64,000 nt of DNA from positions 73,430,260-73,494,259 of the forward strand of contig CM042032.1 of the NCBI GenBank assembly GCA_023525975.1, read 5' to 3'. Below the pieces are notes generated by a model. It worked only from the letters and a program-made list of their open reading frames with translations. It did not search any database and was not told where the DNA came from. Position 1 is the stretch's first letter, and the number at the start of each line of letters is the position of its first letter. This DNA comes from Smallanthus sonchifolius. Lineage: Eukaryota > Streptophyta > Magnoliopsida > Asterales > Asteraceae. Shown here in pieces: positions 45,269 through 56,941 of this stretch. A program made the position numbers and the translations under genes.

Positions 45269-45832
45269 TTACATCAAACTCTTGCATTGCCACCGGAATG
45301 AGATCGATACGATATTCTTCTCCTTCGATAAGTAGTCAGCAATCTCAACATATTTTGGTTTCATGCAATTTCTATCACTAGCAACCTCAACTTCTAATGT
45401 CTTTGCTAACTTACTTCTAACGAAGGTCTCATAGTTTGCAAATCTTAAGGCGATGAAGGATCTACTAGCTCCAGTATCGAATAAAACACAAACAGGTAGG
45501 GAGTTTAAAAGGAAGGTACCTGATACGACGTCAGGAATTTCTTTAGCTTCCTTTGTTGTTATTTGGAAGGCCCTACCCCTTGGTTTCAGAGTTTCGATAC
45601 GTTTGACTTCATCTTCAGACTTCTTAGATCCTTCTGGAGCTTTTTCACTCTTTTGTTTTAACTCAGGGCATTCTCTGCTTATGTGCCCTGGTCTATAGCA
45701 ATTGTAGCATAATCTTACTGGACTCGTGCACTGGTGTGCCATATGTCCAGATTTTTCGCACTTGGTACAGTTGAGAGGCCGAAACTGGCATTCTCCCATG
45801 TGTTTCTTTCCACAAAATCTACACTCCCTCAT
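45269..45832 (-). pseudogene. gag zinc knuckles and aspartic protease of the Tekay-like element
   Basis: The minus-strand frame has three Cys/His knuckles (CRFCGKKHMGEC, CTKCEKSGHMAHQC, CYNCYRPGHISREC) near residues 4-55. A basic linker follows, then the protease active site CVLFDTGASRSFIA at about residue 110, with the Asp intact. It ends in a shifted tail at 45269. The upstream gag core is in a separate frame (45962-46243). Confidence 0.9.
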
Positions 45833-45961
45833 CTCCTTTCTCGGAGTGTAGTTACTTCCAAATTTTCCAAAATTAATCTTTTTGATGGGTGCACGTGAGG
45901 GAATATTCTCTCTCTTTCTCTTCCCATCCCTCTCCTTTTGTCTATGGAACTCGGTTTCTCG

Positions 45962-46243
45962 TTAACGAGCTTCGTTAATCATATGTACCAAATCTACGTA
46001 TTTCGACGGAGAAATGAATTCTCGGGTCTTTGTTTTCAAAATCAGATGATATCGCATCATCAACATCTCAGGAGTTGTAAGGAGGGTGGGACAGAATGTT
46101 GCTTTATCGAAGAAGATTCCGGTGATTTCATCCACTGATTCCTTGTCTTGTCGTAGATGAAGGAATTCTTCGGTGATTCTATCCACCGTTGCTCGTGTGC
46201 AATGATGTTTCAGGAAGATTTCTTTGAATTCTTCCCACTTCAT
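45962..46243 (-). pseudogene. gag core of the Tekay-like element (partial)
   Basis: The minus-strand frame starts MKWEEFKEIFLKHH and continues with EEFLHLRQDKESVDE, typical of the retrotransposon gag domain. Neighbouring gag pieces lie in other frames up to about 46760. Confidence 0.75.
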
Positions 46244-47245
46244 CTCTCTTATTCTTTCTCTCTCCTTTTTCTTGATTTATTAGCCCCCACCAATCTTCAG
46301 CTCTTCCACTAAACTAGTTGGTGGCAAATATCACCTCGTTGTCTTTCTCACAACGACACGTATCAAAGATGGTTTCAATTGAGGCGATCCATCTTTGACT
46401 TTCTAAGGGATCTACTGTTCCCTTAAATTTCTTTGGTTTGCATGTCATAAAATCCTTGTACGTGCATCGAATCGATTTAGTGTCAATCTTTAGAATATCA
46501 TCTTCCTTATTTTGAGATTTATCTACCTCTTTTAGGTTTTCAAACCAGCTTTCAAGGGAGCTTTGTAATTCGGCTTGAAGAGTAGGAATATTGGCATCGA
46601 ATGCCTTACCAACTTTTAACGTAATTTGCCTTCAGATAGGTTGCAAGACTCATTCTACTTCGTTTTCATTTTCATTGGAAGGTGGAGACGCGGATCTCCT
46701 ATTGCTCCCTTCATCACGTATCTCCATATTTTGATTCTCAGCCATATCTCGTTTGCTGAGATATGTATTTCGTTTAGTTTGTTATTTGATTACCCTAACG
46801 CTATGTCCAGGGTTTCATATTACAGGCCTCATGTTATTCTTACCCTATTCAAGTATTCTAGGGTCTCATTCAAGGCCATTTATGCATTTATGCATTTCTA
46901 CATATGCATATTCACATTTCCAACTTACTATTTGCTGATATAAGTATCATATGATGTTTGTATATAATGGTGGTCCCATACATTGACCTTCATACTGGCC
47001 ATATATGAGCAATCTATGTTACGCGCCATGATACTCCCAACTACCATATGGTGCATACCTCATACAAGGTTCAACCAACGTAGCGCATTCTTTTCAAACA
47101 CCCAATTCAAGCATACCTGCTTCCTCGAACGGCATTGGATTGAATCTCATATTTTGTACATCATGAGCACTTTTGGACTTCTGGTTTGAGTTTAAGTACC
47201 CATTTTTGATACTCAAATCCCTCAAACCGTGCTCTGATAGCAACT
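46244..47245 (-). other. gag 5' part, leader and mutated primer-binding site
   Basis: Degenerate gag N-terminal coding to about 46760, then leader. GCTCTGATAGCAAC (47231-47244) is the reverse complement of a primer site in which TGGTATCAGAGC has become TGCTATCAGAGC, directly next to the LTR. The open frames on the plus strand here are shadows. Confidence 0.6.
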
Positions 47246-48614
47246 TGAAACGTCCTCATTTCTTTATTCTTAAGATATTAGAGTTTAGGTCCCAGTTGTC
47301 AAAAACCTTGCCACCGTAGTGACAAAGCTGTTTTATATTATATAAAATATTGTTTTACAAACATTGATTGATTTACATATTACAAGATATAGGGATTCAT
47401 GTCTCCGACTGGCCTCGTCCTTGGAAGCTTCAGCTACCTTGGGTGCTGTTTCCTAAATTGTTTTGAAAACGTTTTACATTAGCTTATGCTAAGTAAGTAC
47501 ACCGTTTTGTCTATTCAAAACCATTTCTTTTATTATGGGACTCCTTAGGTCCCGGGACACCTTAGGTCCCTTAATCCGTTCTTTAGGCACCATAGGCCTC
47601 CGTAACATTTCGGGCGTACCTATGTTACGCCATTTACATTCATAAGGTCCTTCCCCCCGTAGGCTCAGCCCCTTGTTTCACATTCACAAGATCCTTTCGC
47701 CAGTAGGCTCAACCTCTTGTTTCATATTCACAAGGTCCTTTCTCCCGTAGGCTCAGCCCCTTGTTTCACATTCACAAGGTCCTTTCGCCCGTAGGCTCAA
47801 CCCCTTGTTTCACATTCACAAGATCCTTCCGCCCGTAGGCTCGACCTCTTGTTTACGTTTGATTGGGATCTTGCGTATCATAGACTCATAGCCCTCCCAA
47901 TTTACCAAACATGTTCATGCAACACGTGTATGCATCATAACGTTTATTCATGTTCTCTTAACACGTGTATTCATCATGCTTGCTTATCACATATTCACAT
48001 TCTTTCATGTACACATATTACTATTAACATGTCGTAAACACATAGTCACATAGACAATTAGGGCTAATTACGGGTCCAATGTACTTACTATAACTTCAGA
48101 GCTTTGCTATGCTCGTTTCCTTGCTTAAACACTTCACTCGATCCGACCCGCACTCGTAACGCGTCATACTAATGCTTGCTTAATTTATCTTAGAGGTGTG
48201 GATGTGAATATGTGTTTGTTGTATCTAAACAATGGCTCAAACCATCTATTTATAGGCTGAATTTGGGTTTCATGACAGACCGTTACCATCGGTGACGGTC
48301 CCTCACCAAATTCTTGGCGGCTAAGCATTTTCTGACCATGTAATGTATAGTTACGCCCCGTGATGACCAGTCACGAGTCTGAGTCACAAGCCACGCGCTA
48401 TTCCTCAGTCCAAACCCTAAACCGCCTCCGGTATGATCAACACGGACCGTTACCACTTGAGGACGGTCCGTTATGATCAACACAGACCGTTACCACTTGG
48501 TGACGGTCCGTCGCGGCCATGTTTTTACAAAATTCACTTTTAGCCCTTGTACTTTGGTTTATTTGCAGTTCTCATCCTCCAGGGTTTATTTCCTGTAAAT
48601 TTTGGGGTGTTACA
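47246..48614 (-). repeat. 5' LTR of the Tekay-like element (1369 bp)
   Basis: On the minus strand it runs TGTAACACCCCAAAATT to GAGGACGTTTCA. A TATAAATA box is at 48254 down to 48247. A cluster of GGACCGTTACC/GGTGACGGTCC palindromes lies at 48275-48510, between LTR start and TATA box. Five tandem units of about 44 bp (TCCTTTCGCCCGTAGGCTCA type) occupy 47642-47853. Confidence 0.9.
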
Positions 48615-49137
48615 CTTGTAGCTCAAGGTTTTTCTCTAAGGCCAGGAATTGACTATGAGGAAACATATTCTCCCGTTATGGACACAGTTACCTTTGGATA
48701 TTTAATAAGTCTAGTAGTCTCTAAAAATTTAGAAGTGTGTCTTATGGATGTTGTAACAACTTACTTGTATGGATCACTTGATAATGACTTCTATATGAAA
48801 ATGCCTGAAGGATTTAAAATATTTGAAGCATTAAGTTCAAAACCTAAAGAAATGTATTCAGTCAAATTACAGAGATCTTTATATGGATCGAAAGAATCTG
48901 GAAGGGTATGGTACAATCGTTTAAGTGATAATTTGGTAAGTAATGGATATACAAATAATCTTATTTGTCTATGCGTTTTTATCAACAATATGTGATCATA
49001 GCTATATATGTTGATCATCTAAATATAACAGGGACGCGTAAAGAAACCCATGAAGTAATTAGTGTTTTAAAGTAAGAATTTGAAATGAAAGGCCTTGGAA
49101 AAACCAAGTATGGACTATTGATGGTAAAAGGATGAAT
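48615..49137 (+). pseudogene. Copia reverse transcriptase fragment
   Basis: Landmarks are LVAQGFSLRPGIDYEETYSP, LEVCLMDVVTTYLYGSLD, FYMKMPEGF, LQRSLYGSKESGRVWYN and AIYVDH (from YVDD), which identify a Copia RT unlike the one at 16829. It is broken by stops near 48994 and 49074 and ends near 49137. The Tekay element was inserted at its left edge. No LTR of this copy was identified. Confidence 0.85.
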
Positions 49138-49499
49138 ACATTTTCAACCTTGCCTCATGTCTACTTGTCCTCCAAATAGTTAATCTTGTTTAGTCATCTA
49201 CCAAATAATTAATCTTTTTGTAGTATAAATATCATCTCAAAGTGAATAAGAAAGTACACCTCTTGTATACACTTTTATGAGTTATACATTCCTCCACTTT
49301 TTCTTTTTAATATTAAACATTTTAATTATAATATATATAATGTTTATTTTTTAGTTTTAATTTTATATAATTTTAAATTTCTTTTTAAATTTAGAATATA
49401 CTTATTTTTATATATATTCTATTATTATTTTAAATAATTCAAAATTAGAAAAAAATAGCTTATTAAAAAATAATTTTGCTACGAAAAATAAACGTAAAA
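49138..49499. other. AT-rich stretch without genes
   Basis: No feature is supported. Confidence 0.5.
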
Positions 49500-49530
49500 C
49501 TAGTTTTCTTCACCCGCGCTTCGCGGCGGG
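49500..49530 (-). mobile_element. Helitron-like 3' terminus
   Basis: On the minus strand a GC hairpin (CCCGCCGCGAAGCGCGGG, 49530 down to 49513) is followed after nine bases by CTAG (49503-49500) and T. The body would extend rightward to somewhere before about 50000, with AAAAGTTTGATGGCTAATCT-type repeats at 49870-49960. The 5' end is not fixed. Confidence 0.55.
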
Positions 49531-50177
49531 AGTTTGGTCGTTTTTCTCTCGTGCCACGCGGCAGGAGTTTTATCGTTATCGATTGGGCTCGTCGAAACCA
49601 TAAAAAAGAAATACCGATACCGGTCACGGTATCGTAACGGTAACGTCACTCGCTATAGCCTACGGTCCAAAAAAACTTGATTTTGAATACAACTCCGTTT
49701 AAAAAAAATTATATCGGAACGTTGAAAAAAAAATAAAGATAGACATGCACTCCGTTTTTTAAAAAAACTTAACGAATGAAAGTTATTACTGAAAAACGAA
49801 ATTATTAGAAAAATAAACGGGTTAAAAACGTATATTATATATAGTACGAGGGAGGGAAATGAAAATTATATAAAAGTTTGATGGCTAATCTATAAAAACA
49901 TGAAAGCTTGGTGGCCAATCTACCAAAGTAGAAAAACTTGGTGACCAATATGTAAGAATATAAATGGTGACTGTGGCATACCGACCTGGGAGTTTTACTA
50001 ATAGTAATGTAAGTGTTTTCAAAGGATGTTTGTGGAAATATATAACGTTAGAAAATTGTTTTTGAATGATGCGGTAAAATCTTATGTGCCAACTAATGAG
50101 ATACATTTGTAGCTGTTTTTGATGTTTGGTATTGGCCTGTTAGGGTTAGTCATAACTCATAAGAATGTTTTTGATGT
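49531..50177. other. probable body of the Helitron and AT-rich flank
   Basis: A repeated TTGGTGGCCAAT-type phrase (49875-49950) and a short direct duplication of GTTTTTGATGTTTGGTATTG (50113 and 50166) are present. No ORF with a recognised domain. Confidence 0.4.
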
Positions 50178-50335
50178 TTGGTATTGACCTATGGCACAAA
50201 CAAGTATTACACCAAGTTTGTTCCAACCAAGATTCAAGTGGCAGACATCTTCACCAAAAGTCTCTCTCGTCATGACTTCAAGTTCTTTCGTTTGTTGCTT
50301 CGTCTAGGACCGCCACCCATTCGCTTTAGGGGGTT
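50178..50335 (+). pseudogene. Copia RNase H tail
   Basis: The frame contains KFVPTKIQVADIFTKSLSRH and FRLLLRLG, the typical end of Copia pol, followed by the purine-rich CTTTAGGGGG. Only the last part of the gene is present. Confidence 0.75.
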
Positions 50336-50512
50336 ATTAGACATAAATAACACTTATTATTTATTCATTGTATATTTATATTTAGTCTCTTCATGTACTT
50401 TTACTTGTAACCCCTTGTATTATAAATTGAGTGACTTTCCTATTGTAACCCCTTGTATTATAAATTGAGTGACTTTCCTACTGATATAGTAGAGAGAAAC
50501 CCATTATCTCAC
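50336..50512 (+). repeat. short Copia 3' LTR with internal duplication
   Basis: It starts TATTAGACATAAATAAC (TG to TA change at the tip), directly after the purine tract, and ends ATTATCTCACA. A 37-bp unit (TGTAACCCCTTGTATTATAA and following) is repeated at 50407-50443 and 50444-50480. Confidence 0.65.
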
Positions 50513-50639
50513 AATACTTAAATTAAAAAAAAATACTTAACTTTATGGTACAATTCTTTAAGAAAATATTGAATTGTATAAAAAATATTATAGTTTAAAA
50601 AAATTGATGAAACTATATATAGAAGTCAACAATTACGCC

Positions 50640-50975
50640 CCTACCAAAAAACTAAAAAATTTGCGACAGCAGATTTTGTGAAAAATTTGTCGGAATTGGC
50701 CGTTAGCGACAAGTTTTAGACAAAAAGTGTTTGTTAGAAAAAAAAAACCGTAGGAAATGTTTTTTCCAACAAAGTCCCGACTAATTTTCCGACGAATTAG
50801 CGACAAAAGTTTTTCGTCGGTAATTTTCGACGATTATATTAAATAAATAAGTTAACTTATTTAATAAATTTGTCGGAAAATTGTAGGAAATTTTATGGTT
50901 ATTTTTTTGTTTTTGTTTTGTCAGAAATTCGTCGCTAATTTGTGGAAAAAAAAATTTGTTGGGAAATTTCTTTGG
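50640..50975. mobile_element. CACTA-like subterminal repeat fragment
   Basis: Many short CGACGAATTAGCGAC, TTTGTCGG, TCGTCGGTAA and GTAGGAAAT motifs occur in both orientations, as in CACTA transposon ends. No CACTA tip and no transposase. Confidence 0.45.
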
Positions 50976-50989
50976 TTGGTATACATAGG

Positions 50990-51886
50990 GGGCATATAGA
51001 ACTCACCTGATAAGCGGGTTCTGAGATACTATCACTGGTCAATAGGCGTCTCTAGGTGTCACACTCAATCTGTATAAATCATTCTTACAAGTTAAGATAA
51101 CTGACACCAGGCATCTCTATCATTTAGGGTTTAGCGAACATAGATAAGTTCGCCACTTATTACATAGGCGAACATAGTAGGTTCGCTACATAGACTATTA
51201 GGCGAATATGCATTGGCGAAGATGTTAAGTTCGCTATATAGTGTTAGACGAACATAATGCTAAGTTCGTCTCTTTGCGTTTTAGCGAACATAAGGTTTAA
51301 GTTCGCCCTATTTAGCGAACTTGGGCTAAGTTCGCCCGAACAGTACCAGGCGAACCTGGCAAGTTCGCCTTGCGCGTCAGTCTTCTTCCTCAATAAACCC
51401 TAGAAATTAGGGCTAAGGTTAATGTGTTCACGCTCCGAACTTTTTACGTTCAAAACATTCCATTTTAATCCATGAGCCTAGATCTATGATTTGTTTTAAG
51501 TTTCATACGTAAAAACTTAACATTTATGCGTTCTTAACCCGAAACCCCAATATTCACAAAAACTCAGATTTAGAGAAGATGATTACCTCTTGGGGTCCGA
51601 TTTTTGTTGCTATTCGTTTATGAGATGGTGACTAACGATCCCCGAGATTTTGAGTTGTCTTCCCTCGGTTTCTCTCTCAAACCCGCGATCTCTCTCTCTC
51701 TCTAAAACTTGCGCAACATGGGGGAAATGGGGAGGGGGTTGTCCATCTTTTTATATAGATGGGCTTCCTTGGTCCATTTCACGCAAGGCTCAAGCCCATC
51801 CACTTCCTTTTATTCTTTTCATTCAAACCCGTGTTATAATTCCGACCTCATTTCATTTATTCGATTTATTAGTTTGGGATGTTACA
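50990..51886 (-). mobile_element. Gypsy LTR fragment with GCGAAC palindrome cluster
   Basis: The right end, read on the minus strand, is TGTAACATCCCAAACTAA, a Gypsy LTR start. A TATATAA box is at 51757 down to 51751. A dense cluster of GCGAACTTAAGTTCGC-like half and full palindromes fills 51130-51370. The fragment resembles 31313-32828 and is cut on the left. The 136-codon plus-strand frame at 51650-52060 crosses the LTR end and is not considered a gene. Confidence 0.7.
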
Positions 51887-52513
51887 ATACGTTCACACGA
51901 TAACAAACTATCAAGTTATGTAGGGGGAGTGGAAGGGTCCTGGAGTGGGGGTGGACTGGGTGGTGACTCATCTCATGGTAGGTGCCGACACATAAAAGCC
52001 AGAAAATGTTTATTCAGCCAGTCTTCAGTAAGCTTTCGTTCAACCTCCAGCCTTTGCTAGAGCATGTATTTAAAATGCCTCTACATCTCCTCCTCCTATC
52101 TCTGCAAGTTTTCCTTGTAAAGCGAAAGCCAACAAATGTCATGTATTAGAAAAATAATTAGTCATTTTTTGCCGATAAAAATAATCTTATATAAAAACAA
52201 ACATCCGCATAATGATCAGGAGCGTAAGATCTCCCATGATCACCAGGCATGATATAATGGGGATCTTGAGTGGTCCCAAAACTAAAGAGGCGCCTCTTCT
52301 TCCAGTCTCGAACACTTTGCTAACACGGTTGTGTGTCATATACATGTCTAGCGCAAAAATATGTTGTATTCACCAATAATTACACGAGGGAATACATGTA
52401 TTCACCAATGAATACATTATATTAACTTTATGACATTTTGTATTTAGTGTAAAAACATATTTTATTCATCCGTGAATACATTATTAGAAACTATTGTTTA
52501 TTTATTGATGAAT
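51887..52513. other. intergenic stretch without genes
   Basis: ATTCACCAATGAATACAT-type phrases recur at 52365-52515. Nothing else is supported. Confidence 0.45.
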
Positions 52514-52518
52514 ACCTT

Positions 52519-52889
52519 TGATGCAAACGGATACGTGATTCAAATGGCTCAATAAGAAAATGATTACATTCAAACGATTCGATAATAAGATTAAAGGTTA
52601 CAATTATTTAATCAAATAATCAACTAAACAAAATAACTCCAAAATCCTAACTTATAATAGCTAAAGATATAAATTAGGAAACTAAATCATCACAAAATAA
52701 TAGGAAATATTTTTAAACAAACTAAGAGATAAAGCAAATCAAACGAATCTTCTTTTTGCTTCTTGTCTCTATTTGTTAACCCATATTATTTTCTCATGCG
52801 AACCCACTCATGCGAACAAATTAAGACCTGGATCAAAAGGCACACTAATCAAGGACGTCACAATTGAGCCCCTAAATGCTCCTGCATCA
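52519..52889 (-). repeat. LTR A of the three-LTR element
   Basis: 371 bp, TGATGCAAACGGATACG to CTCCTGCATCA. It is preceded by ACCTT and followed by ACACCTCGGGTTG, the polypurine side on the minus strand. Confidence 0.9.
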
Positions 52890-53860
52890 TACACCTCGGG
52901 TTGAAAAAAAGACTCATCCTCGAGTCTTGCATATGACCCAATATCCGGTCCACTCATACCTTAACCCACCACCATCTGTCCCACGCCCAACAACACTATT
53001 CCAATCCAAATTCAATAGCTCAAACCAGGCGACCCAAATGACACAGCCTGCAGTACCACCAACAATTTCTGATGTAAACCCGACGACTGTGATGACGAAT
53101 GAAGACACCCCAAGGTTGGAAATGATCTTAAGAATAACATTGGTTAAATATTGATCATTAACCCGCTTGGGTGCCATGCACTGTGTAACAATCCCAAATT
53201 CGACGAGGCACTTCTCCTTCCTAGGATGAAGAATGCTCATTGGGATTGCATGTGAAGGGAATAACCTCGTTCCCAATTACATGAATACAAATAGCCAACC
53301 CCATCTCCAACCCGACAGAAACACAAAGCCCACACGGTTGGAAACCCATGACCCGTAGACCATTGGTTCACCCGGAATGGAACAACAACTGTCTTGTTGT
53401 TGAAGTTCCATCACCCCGGATACAATATTTTCCCTCCTTCCCAACCTAGGCCCCTATGTAGGTCAAAACGACCCACACAAACCTAATGAAGAAGATCAGG
53501 GTTAACCTGGTCTCCTCCGAACCACTTGATATACTCAAACACGACCCATAGAAACCCCTTTTCCCTACCAGAGGGACTCCTAGCAAAACCACTGTGTACC
53601 GTTGCCGACCATTTGACACAGGTAATAGGGATATGGGCCGACATCCCACACTCTGTGATGACCATGCTGTCGTCGGCCCCGCCCCATTTTCCAGAATAGG
53701 TTTGACTAGCGACGCACAACCCCACGACCCTAAGACCAAATTACCGAATTCACGAGAGTGCGAGAGGAAAAGACAAGGTATACCTCCCAACGAAAGCGGA
53801 GAAGGATGTGTCTCCCCTGCTTCTTTGAAAACCCTAAACCTTGCTCCCTGTCGGGAAACC
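52890..53860 (-). other. internal segment I of the three-LTR element, distal part
   Basis: On the minus strand this is the 3' part of the element. Several short open frames exist on both strands (for example 53446-53790 minus and 53594-53863 plus), but none has a recognised domain. The part from about 53555 is repeated in internal segment II. It may derive from captured or decayed gag sequence. Confidence 0.5.
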
Positions 53861-55490
53861 TGATCTTACCCAGACGGTCTATAAAAACTAATAAATGAAA
53901 CCTAATCTAGACTCCTAAGTAATAAATGGAATACCTATGAACTAAACCGTACTAACAGGCAAGTGAACCTATCAAGTGTAGCACAACTTAATGGTAAACC
54001 GGATTATCGAACCCTAGAGACACTACTATAGCTACACTAGACTTTGACTCGGACTAAAGATGATTGATTGGGGGGTTTTCTACACTATTGATTAAACTAA
54101 TAATGCAGAACTAAAGATCGACTCTAACAATCAAACAAGAACTTCGGGAATATCAGGAATGGGAAGAATACCACCTAGGTCGGAATCCTACTTGCAAAGC
54201 ACAAACTTCTACCGGTTATGGAAACTATGATGGATCTGGGTATCTAAGGCTAACAGCTCTAGACAACCTAGTGGATCCCTAATCACTCTCAGGGTGTCAC
54301 CAACTAAGAAACTCTAAAGATGCAGTAACTCACCAGATAGTCGGATTACCTTTCAGTCTCTCCAACAATGACAATGTACCCAAAAGACAAATCACCTCTC
54401 GGTCTCAATGTCCATAATACATCTAAGACGCACAGGGTAATCTCAGATTAACACACTATGACTCGGAATAGCAACAATCACTAAGAACCTAAGGCAACTT
54501 CTTCTCAGACAGTTAACACCGGAATCCTAATGACGAAGACTAACCGATTATCTCTCACCTTTCAGGTATCGAGATAAGAAGAACACTTAATCTAAATCAA
54601 AACCAATTATTCTCCCTATGGGCTACTACGTCTAGCAATACCATCACAGTTACCAACAATGAAGCAAGCAACCTAAACATGCGTCTATAACTAAAAGACA
54701 TTCAACAAGAACACATGCGGGATTATAATCAACATTCAATCAGAATAAAGCATGCACATACATCACAATTATCAAACCAAGATCGTTACAAAATCATTAA
54801 TCCATCAATTGAATCCAAAAACCGAATAAAAATCAATACTTTAACAAATATTCATCATAAGACCTAGGCAGTATCAAAGATCTAGCCAAATATCATACTC
54901 AAAACATCTAAACAGAAGTAAAGTAGTAGAAACATGGTTCACCAAGACAATCAAAGACTAAAGATTCGAACTTTGAAATCGAGTACGTAAATCTAACGAA
55001 CCCGGGATCCAAAGCCTTCAACTTTTGCCTTGATTCTTCTTCCAAACACCCAAAATTGCCTCAGAGCTTGTTCCATACGGCTGAATTCGAATCCTCCTCT
55101 AATATTGCATTACAAATATTCTAATAATCAAATTCTAGGGTTTTGCGGAAATTAGACTTCTCGCGTACCGCAAAAGAGACAAGCTAGGACTTCGCGTACT
55201 GCGAAGGCCAAATTAGTCGGGCGCCGGATTAGGAACTTCTCACGTACGATGAGACTTGGTGACTTCTTCTTCGTGTACCGCGAAGGGATGGATTTCCAAC
55301 ATTTTTCTTTATTTCCTTCCGGCTTTATTCTCTTGCTCGGTTTCTTCATGATTTGACTTAATACTTCACACGAGCTCCGATAAACCTGACATTGACTCAA
55401 AACAAAGCAAAAACAAGTAAAACGAACACAAAACTAAATCAAAACACACTAAAAAAATAGGAAATAAGATGTATGCTTCGCACTACATCA
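53861..55490 (-). mobile_element. solo LTR (1630 bp) nested in the three-LTR element
   Basis: The plus-strand ends are TGATCTTACCC and CACTACATCA, flanked by AAACC at 53856-53860 and 55491-55495. The uninterrupted site can be read in segment II near 57230. On the minus strand it starts TGATGTAGTGCGAAG, which looks like an Athila/Tat LTR start, so minus orientation is likely but not proven. A cluster of CTTCGCGTACCGCGAAG palindromes lies at 55155-55290. No gene is inside. Confidence 0.88.
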
Positions 55491-55495
55491 AAACC

Positions 55496-56658
55496 CTACG
55501 TCCACCAAAACATCCCAATATCGTTTCCTCCTTGTGAACCATCACCTAAAGGGTTCCAAGGTTATCATTGATGTTGGTTGCTATACTCGGCAGAACCATC
55601 ATGGTTTTCACCGCCACTATCGGTGACTTCTCAGTTGCTCGGTTGTGGTCTCCAAACCCTACCATTTTTGGGTGCGGAAGAATGACTGTGAGAAGACAGG
55701 AAGCTCAGCCTACAATGATTTTCAAAAAGACCTTGGGTGTGTCTCGAGGTAGCCTTCTTTATACCCGGTCAGAGGATCCGCCCACTCGCCGTAGCCTTGT
55801 AACCCGGCAGACCCGCTCCACCCCTTGGCTCCCTTTATTTCAATAGACCTGCCAGAATTAGAGTACCCCTTTAGATATAAGCCCCCTATGGAACGACCCA
55901 AGAAGATGTGTTCCTTTCTTACCCTTATCCACAATTCCTTCGGGCCCATCATTTAACCCTATATGTAGCGACCGAGTTACCCGATGACTTTCATACGACT
56001 TGCTTGGCCCAACTAACTTGATTTTTTTATTGCCCCCGTCAGTTGGATTTTTTAGAACCCCAATCCCACGTGGATGTTGAACGGTAATCTTAGCTAAACT
56101 TGGGCCCTTAATGGTTTTCCCGGCTAACCCTAATGCTTACCGGCCCAACACTCACCCTTTCTGCCCATGTTAGATCCCTCGTGCGAATCCCGACAATACC
56201 TTGCTCCTGTTGTGCCGACATGCTATCCCTAGTAATCGTCGGATGTTCATTCTAGAACGTGTCATCCATGCTAACAGGCATGCACGTAGCCTATGTTACC
56301 CTCTGAACCATGACCTCTCCTTTAAGAGCCCCGACATCCTTTATGTGATCCTTATTAGACCCGAAGTCAATATCACCTCCCTGCAATGGATCACTCTCCT
56401 TAGAGCCAAACCCGTTCAAGGCCTTATAACCCACCTCAACTAGTCTTTATTTACCTCTTCATCCGAGTAAATATTGAAACGCATAGGTGTTGGATAGATG
56501 GCACTGCTAGCTTCAAGATGCTCCTCCTTCCCATGATCCTCATCTCGGAAGGCCGACCCTGGGTTGTTTTTTTAAACCTTGCAATCTTGTGATCGCAACA
56601 AAACTTGGCCACTGTCCTTTTCACAAACCTTTTGAAACACCAAAGCTCGGATACCACT
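55496..56658 (-). other. internal segment I, proximal part with primer-binding site
   Basis: This part matches segment II (57235-58445) in order, including TCGGTTGTGGTCTCCAAACC and CCTATGGAACGACC. Its minus-strand start next to LTR B reads AAGTGGTATCCGAGCTTTGG, a primer site with one change. Short open frames on both strands have no recognised domain. Confidence 0.6.
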
Positions 56659-56941
56659 TGATGCAAACGGATGCATGATTCAAATGACTCAATAAGCAAA
56701 TCTTCAAACGATTCGATAATAAGCTTAAAAATAACAATTCTTTAATCAAATAATCAATTAAACAAAACAACTCCAAAATCCTAACTTATAATAGCTAAAG
56801 AAATAAACTAGGAAACTAAATCATCACAAAATAATAGGAAATATTTTTAAACAAACTAAGAGATAAAGCAAATCAAACAAATCTTCTTCTTGCTTCTTGT
56901 CTCTATCCAATAACCCATAACTAGTCGGCCCATATTATTTC
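56659..56941 (-). repeat. LTR B of the three-LTR element (truncated)
   Basis: It starts like LTRs A and C and matches them to about 56941. It then joins internal sequence equivalent to about 53555 of segment I, so roughly 90 bp of LTR and all the distal internal part are missing. Confidence 0.85.

Larger units (their letters stand above)
38596..48614 (-). mobile_element. Tekay-like Gypsy (chromovirus) retrotransposon, truncated and invaded
   Basis: The element reads on the minus strand. In order it has a 5' LTR (48614-47246), a mutated primer-binding site, gag, zinc knuckles, protease, RT, RNase H, integrase, a chromodomain-like remnant, a polypurine tract and a truncated 3' LTR (38934-38596). 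Its integrase is broken by a plus-strand Gypsy fragment (39603 to about 43090), with loss of some integrase sequence. Several frames are broken and the RT catalytic aspartates are changed, so it is dead. It sits in a Copia RT remnant at its right edge. Confidence 0.9.

Noticed and set aside
51650..52060. 136-codon ORF
   Set aside because: It crosses the end of a Gypsy LTR into unrelated flank, is Ser-rich without a domain, and overlaps the minus-strand LTR promoter.
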